From Arthrobacter sp. MYb23 (GTDB lineage: Bacteria > Actinomycetota > Actinomycetes > Actinomycetales > Micrococcaceae): a DNA stretch of 64,000 bases. Below the pieces are notes generated by a model, which saw nothing but the letters and a program-made list of their open reading frames with translations, was not told the DNA's origin and did not search any database. Below, piece after piece: positions 44,509-54,276 of this stretch (positions are counted from its first letter, which is position 1; every line of letters starts with the position of its first letter). Location of the stretch: NCBI RefSeq assembly GCF_002979775.1, contig NZ_PCPR01000003.1, positions 248,001 to 312,000 on the forward strand, given 5' to 3'. The translations under genes and the position numbers were made by a program.

Positions 44509-46104
44509 ATGAACGCACGACCAGCATTTGCTGTGGCGGCAGCAGCCGCCGTAGCTTTGTTTGCAGTCTCCGGATGTGCCCCGGGCGGTTCAAACAGCAC
44601 TTCCGCGCAGGAGGCTGTTACCGGAGGCCAGGCCACCATCGCCATTGCGGCGGATCCTGGCACCCTGAATCCCTTGGCTGGGAATCCGTCTCCGTCCTCA
44701 TACCAGTTGATGGCCATAGCCTACGACCATCTGGTCGCTAGAACTGCCGACGGGAAATTTCAGGCGAATCTGGCGAGTTCCTGGGAGTCCACTCCCACGA
44801 GCGCTAAATTTGTCCTGCGTGATGACGTCAAGTGCTCCGACGGTTCGGCCTTGACCCCTTCTGTAGTGGCCAAGACCTTCGCTTGGGTGTTGGACAAGAA
44901 GAACAGCTCGCCGTGGCTGGGTGCGTTCATTCCCGTTGACGCCAAGGTCACCCCTGATGATGCCAACAAAACGCTGGAAGTCACTTCGGCAACTCCGTCG
45001 AGCTTCCTGCTCAACTCGCTCAGCTATATGCCAATTCTGTGTGGCAGTGGTGCTGACAACCCCGCCGGACTGGCCACCACAACGTCGGGCACCGGCATGT
45101 TCAAACTGACCGGGGAAACCCCCGGCCAGAGCTTCACATTCAGTGTCCGACCTGAGTATGTGTGGGGTCCGGCAGGCGCTAAGGCCAGCGACGCGGGAGT
45201 TCCGGCCACCGTCACAGTCAAGATTGTGGCCAATGAAGCAACGCGGGCTAACCTGCTGATCAGTGGCGATGTGAACGTCACCGCACTCACCGGCGCGGAC
45301 AGAGATCGTCTCAAAAACCAGAACCTGTCGAAGATCGATATCCCCGCCAACCCGGGGCTCATATTCTTCAACCAGGCCGCTGGCCGCGTAGGCGCGGACA
45401 AATCAATCCGCAGCACCCTTAGCCAAGCCTTGGACCTGAAGTCCATCGCTTCTGTGGCTTCGGGAGGCCGCGGACAGGACTTAAAGTCCATCGTCACTGG
45501 AACGCCTTCGGTGTGCAGCGTCGACACCATTTCTGGCAACGTTCCGTCCTTCGACGCCGAGTCGGCAAAGAAGGCACTGGACGCAGCCGGGTGGAAGGCA
45601 GGATCCGACGGCCTCCGCAGCAAGGATGGCAAAGCACTTCAACTGAAGTTCCTCTACCCGAGCAACCGAGGCACTGAGCTGGTCGCCGCAGCCGAACTTA
45701 TCCAGAAAGAACTGCGGGCCATCGGTGCGGACCTTACTCTCGTCGGGTCGGATAACTACGCCAGCGTCCTGTTCAGCGGCGGCGATTGGGACATAGTCTG
45801 GGGCCCGTTCAGCACCGAAGACCCCAGTGTTTGGACAATCCTGGTCAACGGCGCCGCCCCACCCAACGGGCGCAACTTCGCCTCCATCCAGAACGCAACC
45901 TACCAAGCCAAAACGAACGAAGCTGTCACCAATGCAGGAGAGGAATCCTGCCCCCTCTGGGGCGAAGCCGAAGCGGCGCTGATCAAGGACAACGACATCC
46001 TGCCCGTAGTAGCAAACACTCAGACAATCTACGGCAACAAAGCCAAATTCAACCTTGGCATCCTGGGCAGTGTCGACGCAACGTCGATCCGCATGTCTAA
46101 ATAA
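44509..46104 (+). CDS. ABC transporter substrate-binding lipoprotein, peptide/nickel family, cassette B
   Basis: 531 residues. A lipoprotein signal (hydrophobic AVAAAAAVALFAV, then SGCAPGG) places the lipidated cysteine near residue 23. The mature region is family-5: ADPGTLNPLAGNPSPSSYQL, YDHLVARTADGKFQANLASS, DVKCSDGSALTPSVV and PSNRGTELVAAAELIQKELR. It is related to the cassette A protein and should bind oligopeptides or similar molecules. It lies 82 bp after the aldehyde dehydrogenase gene and 47 bp before the first permease gene. Confidence 0.92.
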   Translation: MNARPAFAVAAAAAVALFAVSGCAPGGSNSTSAQEAVTGGQATIAIAADPGTLNPLAGNPSPSSYQLMAIAYDHLVARTADGKFQANLASSWESTPTSAKFVLRDDVKCSDGSALTPSVVAKTFAWVLDKKNSSPWLGAFIPVDAKVTPDDANKTLEVTSATPSSFLLNSLSYMPILCGSGADNPAGLATTTSGTGMFKLTGETPGQSFTFSVRPEYVWGPAGAKASDAGVPATVTVKIVANEATRANLLISGDVNVTALTGADRDRLKNQNLSKIDIPANPGLIFFNQAAGRVGADKSIRSTLSQALDLKSIASVASGGRGQDLKSIVTGTPSVCSVDTISGNVPSFDAESAKKALDAAGWKAGSDGLRSKDGKALQLKFLYPSNRGTELVAAAELIQKELRAIGADLTLVGSDNYASVLFSGGDWDIVWGPFSTEDPSVWTILVNGAAPPNGRNFASIQNATYQAKTNEAVTNAGEESCPLWGEAEAALIKDNDILPVVANTQTIYGNKAKFNLGILGSVDATSIRMSK

Positions 46105-46151
46105 CACCAGGTCACCACCAGTAACAGACTCCCAACGAAAGTGAGCATCTT

Positions 46152-47183
46152 GTGAGTCACGAGCTCGGCATAGACCCACCGGTCGCCGCCGCCACAGAGC
46201 CCGCCCGTCAACGGCAACAGGCCGAAACAACGCGCACGCACGTGTGGATCCGTTTCCTGCTACGCAGAACGACCCGGATGATCATTTCAATGTTCATCAT
46301 TGTGACTGTTGCCTTCTTCGTCGTCCGCATGTCCGGCGGCGATCCTGTCAGGGATGCCTTGGGACCTACAGCGCCCATGGCCCTCGTTGAGCAGCGGCGC
46401 GCCGAACTCGGACTGGACGCACCGCTTCTGAACCAGTATCTTCACTATCTCTTTGGCCTGCTCCAAGGAGATCTGGGATCCTCGTTCATAACCGGGCAGT
46501 CTGTCAGCAGCGTTGTTGCCGAGCGTCTGCCCAAGACGCTGGCGCTCGGCTTCATCGCTGTAGTTGTTGTACTTATCGTTGCCATCCCACTGGGCCTTAT
46601 CATTGCCGTCCTCACCCAGAACGGACGACGACGACTAACAGAGTTCAGTTTCAGTGGCCTCACCGGGTTATTCCTGTCGATCCCCGAATACCTGCTGGCA
46701 GTGGGCCTCGTGGTGCTATTCGGGATCATGTGGCCGGTGCTTCCTATTGCCGGGTCGGATTCTGCGGCTGCCTACGTCCTGCCGGTCATCGCTCTGGGCG
46801 CCGCGTCATCGGCGCTAATCGCACGGATTGCTCGGGTCGAAGGATTGAAAGTACTCGGCCAGGACTATATGCGCACAGCACGGTCCAAACGGCTTCCGAA
46901 AACCACACTCTATTTCAAGCACGCCCTGCCAAACATGCTAACGGCGGTATTGACTCTGGGCGGCACAACGCTGGGCGGATTGGTTGCCGCAACCGCGCTG
47001 GTTGAGCAAGTATTCAACTGGCCCGGGCTGGGATACACCCTTATCCAATCCATTTCGGCCAGGGACTACAACGTCGTCGTCGGTGTCGCCGTCGTCTATG
47101 CCACCCTCATCATCGTAATCAACCTCATGGTTGACGTGCTCCTCGCAGCCCTTGACCGTCGAACAGCTCTACTGGAGATATAA
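46152..47183 (+). CDS. ABC transporter permease (DppB/OppB family), cassette B
   Basis: 343 residues from a GTG at 46152. Six membrane segments. MIISMFIIVTVAFFVVRMSG is the first helix, then QRRAELGLDAPLLNQYLHYL; the ATPase-contact loop is QDYMRTARSKRLPKTTLYFK, followed by HALPNML. It is the first half of the transport channel and lies 2 bp before the fused partner. Confidence 0.9.
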   Translation: MSHELGIDPPVAAATEPARQRQQAETTRTHVWIRFLLRRTTRMIISMFIIVTVAFFVVRMSGGDPVRDALGPTAPMALVEQRRAELGLDAPLLNQYLHYLFGLLQGDLGSSFITGQSVSSVVAERLPKTLALGFIAVVVVLIVAIPLGLIIAVLTQNGRRRLTEFSFSGLTGLFLSIPEYLLAVGLVVLFGIMWPVLPIAGSDSAAAYVLPVIALGAASSALIARIARVEGLKVLGQDYMRTARSKRLPKTTLYFKHALPNMLTAVLTLGGTTLGGLVAATALVEQVFNWPGLGYTLIQSISARDYNVVVGVAVVYATLIIVINLMVDVLLAALDRRTALLEI

Positions 47184-47185
47184 AC

Positions 47186-49150
47186 ATGCGCCCACGTTTT
47201 TTGAGGACCATCTTTTCCTCACCTCTGAGAGCGTTTGCGTCCCTCGCTCTCCTGGCCCTGATCGTGATCGCAGTAATCGGCCCGGCCATCTGGGGAGTCG
47301 AAGGCGACACGCCAAACCCCACGACGCTTAACGCCCCGCCAGGCGGTGACCACATCGCCGGGACGGACGCCCTAGGTCGTGACGTCCTTGCGCGGGTGTT
47401 GGCAGCTGGGCAGATCTCACTCCTTATGGCATTATCTGCTACCGCAATCGGGGTAGTGCTGGGTACCCTGCTCGGAGCCGTGCCGGTAGTTCTCGGACGC
47501 AGGTCCCAGCGAATTCTTGCCTCTGTCCTTTCAACCTGGATGGCATTTCCTGTCCTGCTGGTCGCCTTGTTCATCACCATCCTCCTAGGACCGGGCACCG
47601 TAACAGCCGTAATAGCCATGGGCCTGACCATGACCCCGTCCTTTGGCCGGTTCATGCAAACACTCGCCGCAGAGATCGAGTCCGCAGACTATGTCGTGGC
47701 CGGCCGTATGCTGGGAATCAGACGTGGACGGCTGTTCCGGCGGTATATCCTGCCCAACATCTCCGAACCCGTTTTGGTCTACGTGACGATCTCCATCGGC
47801 AACGCACTTCTGGCCATGTCAGCGCTCAGCTTTCTCGGACTCGGGGTACAGGCTCCGAACTACGACTGGGGCCGAATGCTTGGCGATGCCCTGCCCAACG
47901 TTTACACCAGCCCCTGGGCAGCCCTGATCCCCGGAATCGCTATAGTCTTCGCAGGCATCACCTTCGGACTGGCAGGAGAAGCTCTGGCCTCTCTCTCCCG
48001 CAACCGTGGAGGCGCCGCCCGCCCACCCCGAGGCGTCCCAACGCCGCAGAGCCCGTCAGCGATGGAAACCTCCGCTACCCGCCTGAATCAGGGCAACGAA
48101 TCGAACACCGAAGCACACCTAGTATCCGGTCGTTCCCTCGATGGCGAACCCCTCTTGAGCGTTCGCCATCTCAGCGTCCACTACCCGACCAGCGACGGAT
48201 GGGTGAGCCCTGTCCGTGACGTCAGCCTAACCATCAACCGAGGGGAAATCGTCGGTGTTGTCGGCGAATCAGGATCAGGAAAGTCCGTGACGTCCATGGC
48301 CATCAACCGCTTGATCACCAACCCCGGCCAAGTTCAGGCACGACAACTGAGCTTCGATGGCATCGACCTGTTGGGCATCAAGGAAAAGGATCTCCGCGCG
48401 AAGCTTGGCAGCCGAATCGCCACCATTTTCCAGGACCCGATGACTTACTTGAACCCGGCGCTGCGTATCGGCACTCAGCTGACCGAAGTGCTCGAAGGTC
48501 GCAGCACCCGCGCAGAAGCACGAGAACGGGCAATCGCCGGACTCAAAGAACTCCGTATGACCAAGCCGGCAGAACGTCTGAACCAATTCCCTGCCGAGCT
48601 GTCCGGCGGAATGCGCCAGAGGGTCCTAATCGCCATGGCGCAGATCGCAGACGCTGACCTGATCATCGCCGACGAACCAACAACGGCGCTGGACATGACG
48701 GTCCAGCACCACGTCTTGGCCGCATTACGCAAACGCTGCCGCGAAAATGGAAGCTCCGCACTGGTCGTCTCCCATGACATTGGCGTCCTCGTCGAGCTCT
48801 GCACCCGACTCGTAGTCATGTACGCGGGGAGGATCGTTGAGGAGATCTCGGTGGAACAGCTCCTTAGGCAAGGCCCGGCCCACCCGTACACCGAGGCGTT
48901 GTTGGCATCCTTGCCAACCCTGGAAACGCCTGTTGACAAGCCGCTGGTTACCCTCCCCGGTCAACCTCCCCACCCAGGCGAAACCTTCTCCGGCTGCGCC
49001 ATGGCACCTCGTTGTCCCTTCTCCACCGATGAATGCCGGACTGTTCTCCCGCAGCTCGAACTTGTCCGCCCGGCAACCAAAGCAGCCTGCTTACACCCTC
49101 GAAACCACGCGATCGCCTCGACCGAAAGGCAGAACCTTGACATCGCTTGA
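47186..49150 (+). CDS. Fused ABC permease-ATPase (DppC-DppD fusion), cassette B
   Basis: 654 residues. Residues about 1-275 are the DppC-like permease (HIAGTDALGRDVLARVL, contact loop VAGRMLGIRRGRLFRRYILP). A linker of roughly 50 residues follows. Residues about 325-600 are the ATPase: Walker A GESGSGKS, TIFQDPMTYLNPA, signature LSGGMRQRV, Walker B LIIADEPTTALD. The C-terminal oligopeptide-transport tail has the cysteines seen in full-length OppD (SGCAMAPRCPFSTDECR). The cassette A fusion lacks that tail. The next ATPase gene starts within its last 14 bp. Confidence 0.93.
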   Translation: MRPRFLRTIFSSPLRAFASLALLALIVIAVIGPAIWGVEGDTPNPTTLNAPPGGDHIAGTDALGRDVLARVLAAGQISLLMALSATAIGVVLGTLLGAVPVVLGRRSQRILASVLSTWMAFPVLLVALFITILLGPGTVTAVIAMGLTMTPSFGRFMQTLAAEIESADYVVAGRMLGIRRGRLFRRYILPNISEPVLVYVTISIGNALLAMSALSFLGLGVQAPNYDWGRMLGDALPNVYTSPWAALIPGIAIVFAGITFGLAGEALASLSRNRGGAARPPRGVPTPQSPSAMETSATRLNQGNESNTEAHLVSGRSLDGEPLLSVRHLSVHYPTSDGWVSPVRDVSLTINRGEIVGVVGESGSGKSVTSMAINRLITNPGQVQARQLSFDGIDLLGIKEKDLRAKLGSRIATIFQDPMTYLNPALRIGTQLTEVLEGRSTRAEARERAIAGLKELRMTKPAERLNQFPAELSGGMRQRVLIAMAQIADADLIIADEPTTALDMTVQHHVLAALRKRCRENGSSALVVSHDIGVLVELCTRLVVMYAGRIVEEISVEQLLRQGPAHPYTEALLASLPTLETPVDKPLVTLPGQPPHPGETFSGCAMAPRCPFSTDECRTVLPQLELVRPATKAACLHPRNHAIASTERQNLDIA

Positions 49151-49913
49151 GATCTCCCATGCCTCCCTAACCTTCGGCAGGGGCGAATCTAAAACCGTTG
49201 CCCTCAACGACATAAGCTTCACGATTCCCTCAGGTGGGGCGCTCGGTCTTGTTGGTGAATCCGGCTCCGGAAAATCCACCCTTGCACGTGCCGTAGCGGG
49301 GCTGAGGCCATTGGACTCAGGCGTAATCAGAGTCGGCGGCGTCGATATCACCGACATTGAACACCGCAGACGCAGAAACGTCCAGATGGTCTTTCAGGAC
49401 CCATACTCGTCATTGAACCCTGCCATGGATATCGGGCACAGCATTGCAGAAGTCGCCCGCACCCGCGGCCACCAAGGTGCAGCCGTGGGGCGCCGGGTCA
49501 ACGAACTGCTTGACGCCGTCCGGCTTCCCACAGCGGTCCGCGACCGATACCCCAGCCAGCTTTCCGGAGGCATGCGCCAGCGCGTTGCGGTGGCGCGTGC
49601 GCTGGCCGCGGAACCAGAGATTCTCGTTGCCGACGAAATTACTTCAGCCCTCGATGCATCGGTTCAATCGGCTGTGCTGAACCTCGTGCGCGACATTCGG
49701 CAGGAATTCGGCCTAACGATGCTGTTCATCTCCCACAACCTGGCCGTTGTCCGCTACATCGCAGAAGTCACGGCTGTCATGTACAAAGGCGAACTGGTGG
49801 AGATGGGTTCAAGTCCCACCCTCATCAGCAGTCCAACAAACGAATATACAAAAGAGCTCATCGCCTCCATCCCCCGCCCCGGGGGCCTCGACGACTTGGA
49901 TCCCATCACATGA
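49137..49913 (+). CDS. ABC transporter ATPase (DppF/OppF family), cassette B
   Basis: 258 residues from a TTG at 49137, chosen for AAAGG upstream and because the conserved fold starts there (LEISHASLTFGRGESKTVAL). Walker A GESGSGKS, QMVFQDPYSSLNPA, signature LSGGMRQRVAVARAL, VADEITSALDAS (ATPase Walker B with I in place of the usual P) and switch histidine in FISHNLAVV. It completes the importer with the fused gene upstream. Confidence 0.9.
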   Translation: MTSLEISHASLTFGRGESKTVALNDISFTIPSGGALGLVGESGSGKSTLARAVAGLRPLDSGVIRVGGVDITDIEHRRRRNVQMVFQDPYSSLNPAMDIGHSIAEVARTRGHQGAAVGRRVNELLDAVRLPTAVRDRYPSQLSGGMRQRVAVARALAAEPEILVADEITSALDASVQSAVLNLVRDIRQEFGLTMLFISHNLAVVRYIAEVTAVMYKGELVEMGSSPTLISSPTNEYTKELIASIPRPGGLDDLDPIT

Positions 49914-51727
49914 CACCTAACACAGCCATCGACACGTCATTGACCCCGGACCCGCACTCCCGCCTGCAGACAGGCAAGCCCAGGACGGTGCACTTCGACT
50001 GGCAAGCCGCGGTCGATTTCGACAGCAGCACGCTCCGCTGCAGCATTAGGCTCCGCTTCGACAGACCCGGCCCTGATAGCGTCGATCTCGATATCCGTCA
50101 TCTTGACATCCAAGCCGTGCGCACAATTGAAGGTGCTCCCCTTCCCTTCACTGTCGGTGCAGACGACCCAATCCTCGGTGAAGGACTGAGCTTCGAGCTC
50201 CCCGCAGACCTAGACACCGTCATCGTTGACTACCAAACCACCAGGGATTCCACCGCTCTGCAATGGGCGCCACCCGAACAGACAAGCTCAGGCACAGGCC
50301 ATTTCCTCTACAGCCAGTGCCAGACCATCCATGCAAGGTCAATGATCCCGCTGCACGACAGCATGTCAGCCAAGAGCACCTACACGGCCAAAATTACTGT
50401 CCCTGCGGGTTACACCGCTTTGATGCCCGCAGAGATGCTGGCGCAAGAAGCAAGGGACCACGCCACCGTTTTCTCCTTCCAGGCCACGACACCCCGGGCA
50501 CCCTACCTGATGGCACTTGCAGTCGGGCATCTTGCGTCGAGGGAAATCAGCCCCCGGAGCCGAATTTGGGCTGAGCCATCTCAAATCGATGCAGCTGCGT
50601 GGGAATTCGCTGAAGTGGAAACGATGCTTACCGCTGCAGAGGAGTTCTTTGGCCCCTACCAATGGGGCCGTCTGGACCTGCTCATCATGCCCCAAAGCTA
50701 TCCCTATGGCGGACTCGAAAACCCGGGCCTAGTCTTCCTCACCCCGACACTGATCGCCGGCGACAGGTCCCTGACGGATGTTCTCATACACGAAATAGCC
50801 CACCACTGGAGCGGCAACCTGGTCACCGGGGCGTCCATGGATCATTTCTGGATCAATGAAGGCTTCACCACTTATGGCGAACGCCGGATCTCCGAAACGT
50901 TATACGGGCGAGAGCTCGCCGAACTCCGAGCAGCAATGGGACTTCTGTACTTGAAGGAAGACTTCGAATTCCTTCAAGACCGCATGGAACTGAGCCGCCT
51001 GCGGATGAACCTTCGCGGGCTGGACCCAGATGCCACTTCCACTTGGGTCGCACACGAGAAGGGCAGCATTTTCATCCGTGCCCTCGAAGAGTCCGTCGGG
51101 CGGGAACGCTTCGATCCATTCTTCAAAGGCTTCTTCCGGGATTTCGCCTTCGGCAGCCTGACAACCGAAGACTTCATTGCCTATGCTACGGACCATCTAA
51201 ACTCCAGCATCGACTACGAAGAATGGCTGTACGGCAATGGCCTCCCCGCTTCAGTGCCCCCCATCGAGTCGACGGCCCTCACTCGGGTCCGTGAGGTGGG
51301 TCAGTCACCTGTCCAAAAAGATGACGCATCCACGTGGGACGCTTCGATGTGGACGGTGTATCTGGGTCAGTTGGAGCCAGACAACAAAACCGATGTCTTC
51401 TTCCAGACGATGGACTCAACGTTTGACCTTCTCGACCATCAGAACCCTGAAATCCGGCGTCTATGGTTGCTGCTAGGTGTCCGGGCCGGCTACGCGCCGG
51501 CAGTCGAGGCTTCGATGAGATTCCTGTCATCCACCGGCCGGATGAAGTATTTGAAACCGCTTTACGATGCCCTAGTAGCCAACGTCGAGACCCAGTCACT
51601 GGCCGTCGAATGCTACCGCCGCAACCGGGAGGGATACCACCCCATTGCCAGGGCCGTTGTCGAGTCGCGTTTGTCCCGATTGGGGTTCACCCCGGACGAA
51701 CTAACCACCACCGCAACCGAGGAGTGA
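49910..51727 (+). CDS. M1-family zinc aminopeptidase, cassette B
   Basis: 605 residues. The zinc site HEIAH, then 18 residues to the glutamate in NEGFTTYGE, is the M1 HExxH-x18-E pattern. The substrate N-terminus is recognised by GGLENPGLVF, a variant of the GxMEN motif. No signal peptide is present, so it works on imported peptides in the cytosol, removing N-terminal residues. It overlaps the transporter ATPase stop by 4 bp, linking peptide uptake and cutting. The C-terminal region (about 450-600) is shorter than in PepN, closer to leukotriene-A4-hydrolase-sized members. Confidence 0.92.
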   Translation: MTPNTAIDTSLTPDPHSRLQTGKPRTVHFDWQAAVDFDSSTLRCSIRLRFDRPGPDSVDLDIRHLDIQAVRTIEGAPLPFTVGADDPILGEGLSFELPADLDTVIVDYQTTRDSTALQWAPPEQTSSGTGHFLYSQCQTIHARSMIPLHDSMSAKSTYTAKITVPAGYTALMPAEMLAQEARDHATVFSFQATTPRAPYLMALAVGHLASREISPRSRIWAEPSQIDAAAWEFAEVETMLTAAEEFFGPYQWGRLDLLIMPQSYPYGGLENPGLVFLTPTLIAGDRSLTDVLIHEIAHHWSGNLVTGASMDHFWINEGFTTYGERRISETLYGRELAELRAAMGLLYLKEDFEFLQDRMELSRLRMNLRGLDPDATSTWVAHEKGSIFIRALEESVGRERFDPFFKGFFRDFAFGSLTTEDFIAYATDHLNSSIDYEEWLYGNGLPASVPPIESTALTRVREVGQSPVQKDDASTWDASMWTVYLGQLEPDNKTDVFFQTMDSTFDLLDHQNPEIRRLWLLLGVRAGYAPAVEASMRFLSSTGRMKYLKPLYDALVANVETQSLAVECYRRNREGYHPIARAVVESRLSRLGFTPDELTTTATEE

Positions 51728-51733
51728 GCCTTC

Positions 51734-52765
51734 ATGTTTGATCTGCTCAAGGAACTAACCGAACTGCCCGGACCGATCGGACGGGAACAAGCCGTGGCAG
51801 ATTACCTGCGCGACCGCTGGGCTTTGGCAGGGGCGGACGTCACAGTCACCCGCGTAGGGAATGTCGTAGCCGACCTCGGAGGTAAAGGTCCTCGGCTCAT
51901 GATCCAAGCCCACATGGACGAAATGAGTCTCAGTGTCCGCAGCATTGATTCCAATGGCTTCGTTCGGCTGGCAACAGGAGCCCGTGGAGGAAATCTAGGC
52001 ATTCTGCCGGAAAGTGTCAATCGTGAAGCCATCATCCTGACCCGGTCCGGACCGGTGAATGGGATCTTCGCTCGTCCAACAGGCCACCTCCGCAGCACCA
52101 GTGGGAGCGAGTCCGGAGCGCCTGATTGGGACACGGTCTGGATCGATCTGGGACTCAGCAGTCGGGATCAAGTACAGGCGGCAGGGGTGCATGTAGGTAG
52201 CCCTGTCCTATATAAAGCCGAAACCCGTCAATTGGGTCGACACATCGTCGGCAAAGCCTTTGACGATAGGATAGGCCTTGCCGTTATGACATCCTTGGCC
52301 GAGAGAATTGACCGGGCCAAGCTCACCCACAACGTCGTCCTCGTCGGAACCATCCAGGAAGAAACAGGTGCCATTGGCGCCTCCTCGTTGCGCGCAGATC
52401 TTGGAGAATTCGACGCCGCCATAGCTCTAGAAGTTGGACCCGCAGGAGACACCCCCGGCAGCCCTTCCGGATCAGACACGGTAGCCCTGGGACAAGGAAC
52501 TTGCATAGTCCACGAAGACGCCGCTGCTCATTACGATCCCGCGCTCACAGATGCCTTGATCAACCTAGCCGAGAAGAACGACATCCCTTTCCAACATGCA
52601 CTCTTCACAGCGTTTGGTACAGACGGAGTGAACTTGATGATGCAAGGGATTCCTACTGCACTCTTGGCTGTTCCCACCCGCTACACCCACAGCCCTTTCG
52701 AAATGGTCACCCAGGACGACATCAACGCCACGCTCCAGCTGCTTGAGGCGTACGTAACCTCATGA
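51734..52765 (+). CDS. M42-family metallo-aminopeptidase (glutamyl aminopeptidase/tetrahedral type)
   Basis: 343 residues. The first metal block is IQAHMDEMSL (H-x-D), with GKAFDDRIGLAVM (bridging aspartate), GTIQEETGAIGASS (catalytic EE) and the final histidine in RYTHSPFE. In the block IALEVGPAGDTPG, a glutamate stands where a metal-binding aspartate is usual (normally D-V/T before AGDTPG), a conservative but notable change. M42 enzymes form dodecameric tetrahedra and trim peptides in the cytosol. It follows the M1 gene by 6 bp. Confidence 0.88.
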   Translation: MFDLLKELTELPGPIGREQAVADYLRDRWALAGADVTVTRVGNVVADLGGKGPRLMIQAHMDEMSLSVRSIDSNGFVRLATGARGGNLGILPESVNREAIILTRSGPVNGIFARPTGHLRSTSGSESGAPDWDTVWIDLGLSSRDQVQAAGVHVGSPVLYKAETRQLGRHIVGKAFDDRIGLAVMTSLAERIDRAKLTHNVVLVGTIQEETGAIGASSLRADLGEFDAAIALEVGPAGDTPGSPSGSDTVALGQGTCIVHEDAAAHYDPALTDALINLAEKNDIPFQHALFTAFGTDGVNLMMQGIPTALLAVPTRYTHSPFEMVTQDDINATLQLLEAYVTS

Positions 52766-54138
52766 ACCTCAAGACAACCGAAACCCTCGTATCTGCTGTA
52801 TCAGAGGGGTTGCCGATGGCTATCGATTTGTTGGCCCAACTCGTGGCCGAACCATCAGTTTCCGGTGGAGCGGAACAGGACAGCACGGCCAGCGAACGAA
52901 CCGCTCGCATGGTAGAGCAGGCCTTCAGAGATGTAGGCATCAGCAAGATCCGTCTACAGGAAACGCCAGACGGTTCGTACACCGTCATTGGGTGCAACGC
53001 CGCTGCCCCAGACGCTCCCACCGTACTTCTGTACAGCCACTACGACATCCAGCCGGTAGGCGACCGCGCGGTCTGGCAGTCAGAACCTTACGTGCTCACA
53101 GAGTTAGGTGCGCGACTCTACGGCCGGGGCGCGGCTGACTGCAAGGGCGGCATCGTCACGCACGTGGCCGCGCTTAGCGCGCTTGGACCCACAGACCGGT
53201 TGCGCATAGTTGTGGTTTGCGAAGGGTCCGAGGAACGAGGTGGAACTGGACTTATCCAGTACATGCGTAAAAATCCGGAAGAGTTCCGGAGTATTGATGT
53301 CGCTCTAATCGCAGACGCCGGAAACTTGTCGGCGGAGCGCCCGGCCCTCACCATTTCCCTCAGAGGGCTACTCGCAACTACGATCGAAATTTCGTCAGGG
53401 GAAGCGCCGCTACACTCCGGGCTCTACGGTGGTGCGGCGCCCGACGCTCTAGCTGCACTTATAGCAGTCTTGGCCTCAATGCGCGACGCCTCGGGGGATA
53501 CAACCATCCACGGATTGCCAAACGATGGACGTTGGAAGTATGCCCCGTATCCAGCGGAAAATTTCATAGAAGACGCCCGGCTCCTACCGGGGATACAACC
53601 CGTTGGCACCTCTGACCCGGCCTCCCAGATCTGGGCGAAACCCGCCCTAACCATCATGGGTATCGATGTCCCTAGTCTCGACTCCGCCGCACCTGTCATA
53701 CAATCTAAAGCGCGAGCCATAGTGAACCTGAGAATCCCTCCGGGCACCGACGCACTGTACGCCTCTCAGGCCCTGGAAGAACACATACACAATCACACCC
53801 CTTGGGGACTTGAAGCACGAGTCACCCATTTTTCATGCAGTAGGGGCATCAGCGTCGACACAGAATCTCGTACCTTCAGGGCGTTCGCCAAAGCACTAGA
53901 AAACAGCTACGCAAACGAAGTGGACTTCATTGGGGCAGGTGGATCAATCCCGTTCTGCCAAGCGCTTCTCGAAGCGTCCCCTGACTCAGTCATGCTTTTG
54001 TACGGCCCTGCCGATCCACTGTCACATATCCATGCGGCCAATGAGAGTGTTGGTGTTAGAGCACTGGAAAGTACGATTTCCGCCGAAGTTCAACTCCTCA
54101 AGACCCTCATCCTGGAGACAGCGCCACTAGGAGCCTAG
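52762..54138 (+). CDS. M20-family metallopeptidase/dipeptidase
   Basis: 458 residues, the last gene of the operon, overlapping the M42 stop by 4 bp. Metal ligands and catalytic residues of the M20 group: YSHYDIQPVGD (H, D), GRGAADCKGGIV (bridging D), CEGSEERG (catalytic EE) and the last histidine in SHIHAANESVG, plus a dimerization domain in the middle. Enzymes of this group split dipeptides, N-acyl amino acids or carbamoyl amino acids, so it may finish the cutting of the imported molecule. The pseudogene at 19.1-19.9 kb is a relative in the equivalent place of cassette A. Confidence 0.9.
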   Translation: MNLKTTETLVSAVSEGLPMAIDLLAQLVAEPSVSGGAEQDSTASERTARMVEQAFRDVGISKIRLQETPDGSYTVIGCNAAAPDAPTVLLYSHYDIQPVGDRAVWQSEPYVLTELGARLYGRGAADCKGGIVTHVAALSALGPTDRLRIVVVCEGSEERGGTGLIQYMRKNPEEFRSIDVALIADAGNLSAERPALTISLRGLLATTIEISSGEAPLHSGLYGGAAPDALAALIAVLASMRDASGDTTIHGLPNDGRWKYAPYPAENFIEDARLLPGIQPVGTSDPASQIWAKPALTIMGIDVPSLDSAAPVIQSKARAIVNLRIPPGTDALYASQALEEHIHNHTPWGLEARVTHFSCSRGISVDTESRTFRAFAKALENSYANEVDFIGAGGSIPFCQALLEASPDSVMLLYGPADPLSHIHAANESVGVRALESTISAEVQLLKTLILETAPLGA

Positions 54139-54276
54139 TACCGGCCGCTTGACGGTATTTGGCGCGAAGAAGCTGGTTCGTCGGTTCCTGATGCTACGTG
54201 TAAGCCTCTGGTCTGGCCGCTGCACCCGTCAAACCCGTCGTCAACTCCATTCCGCTCACCCGGTAGCGCGTGGTCA

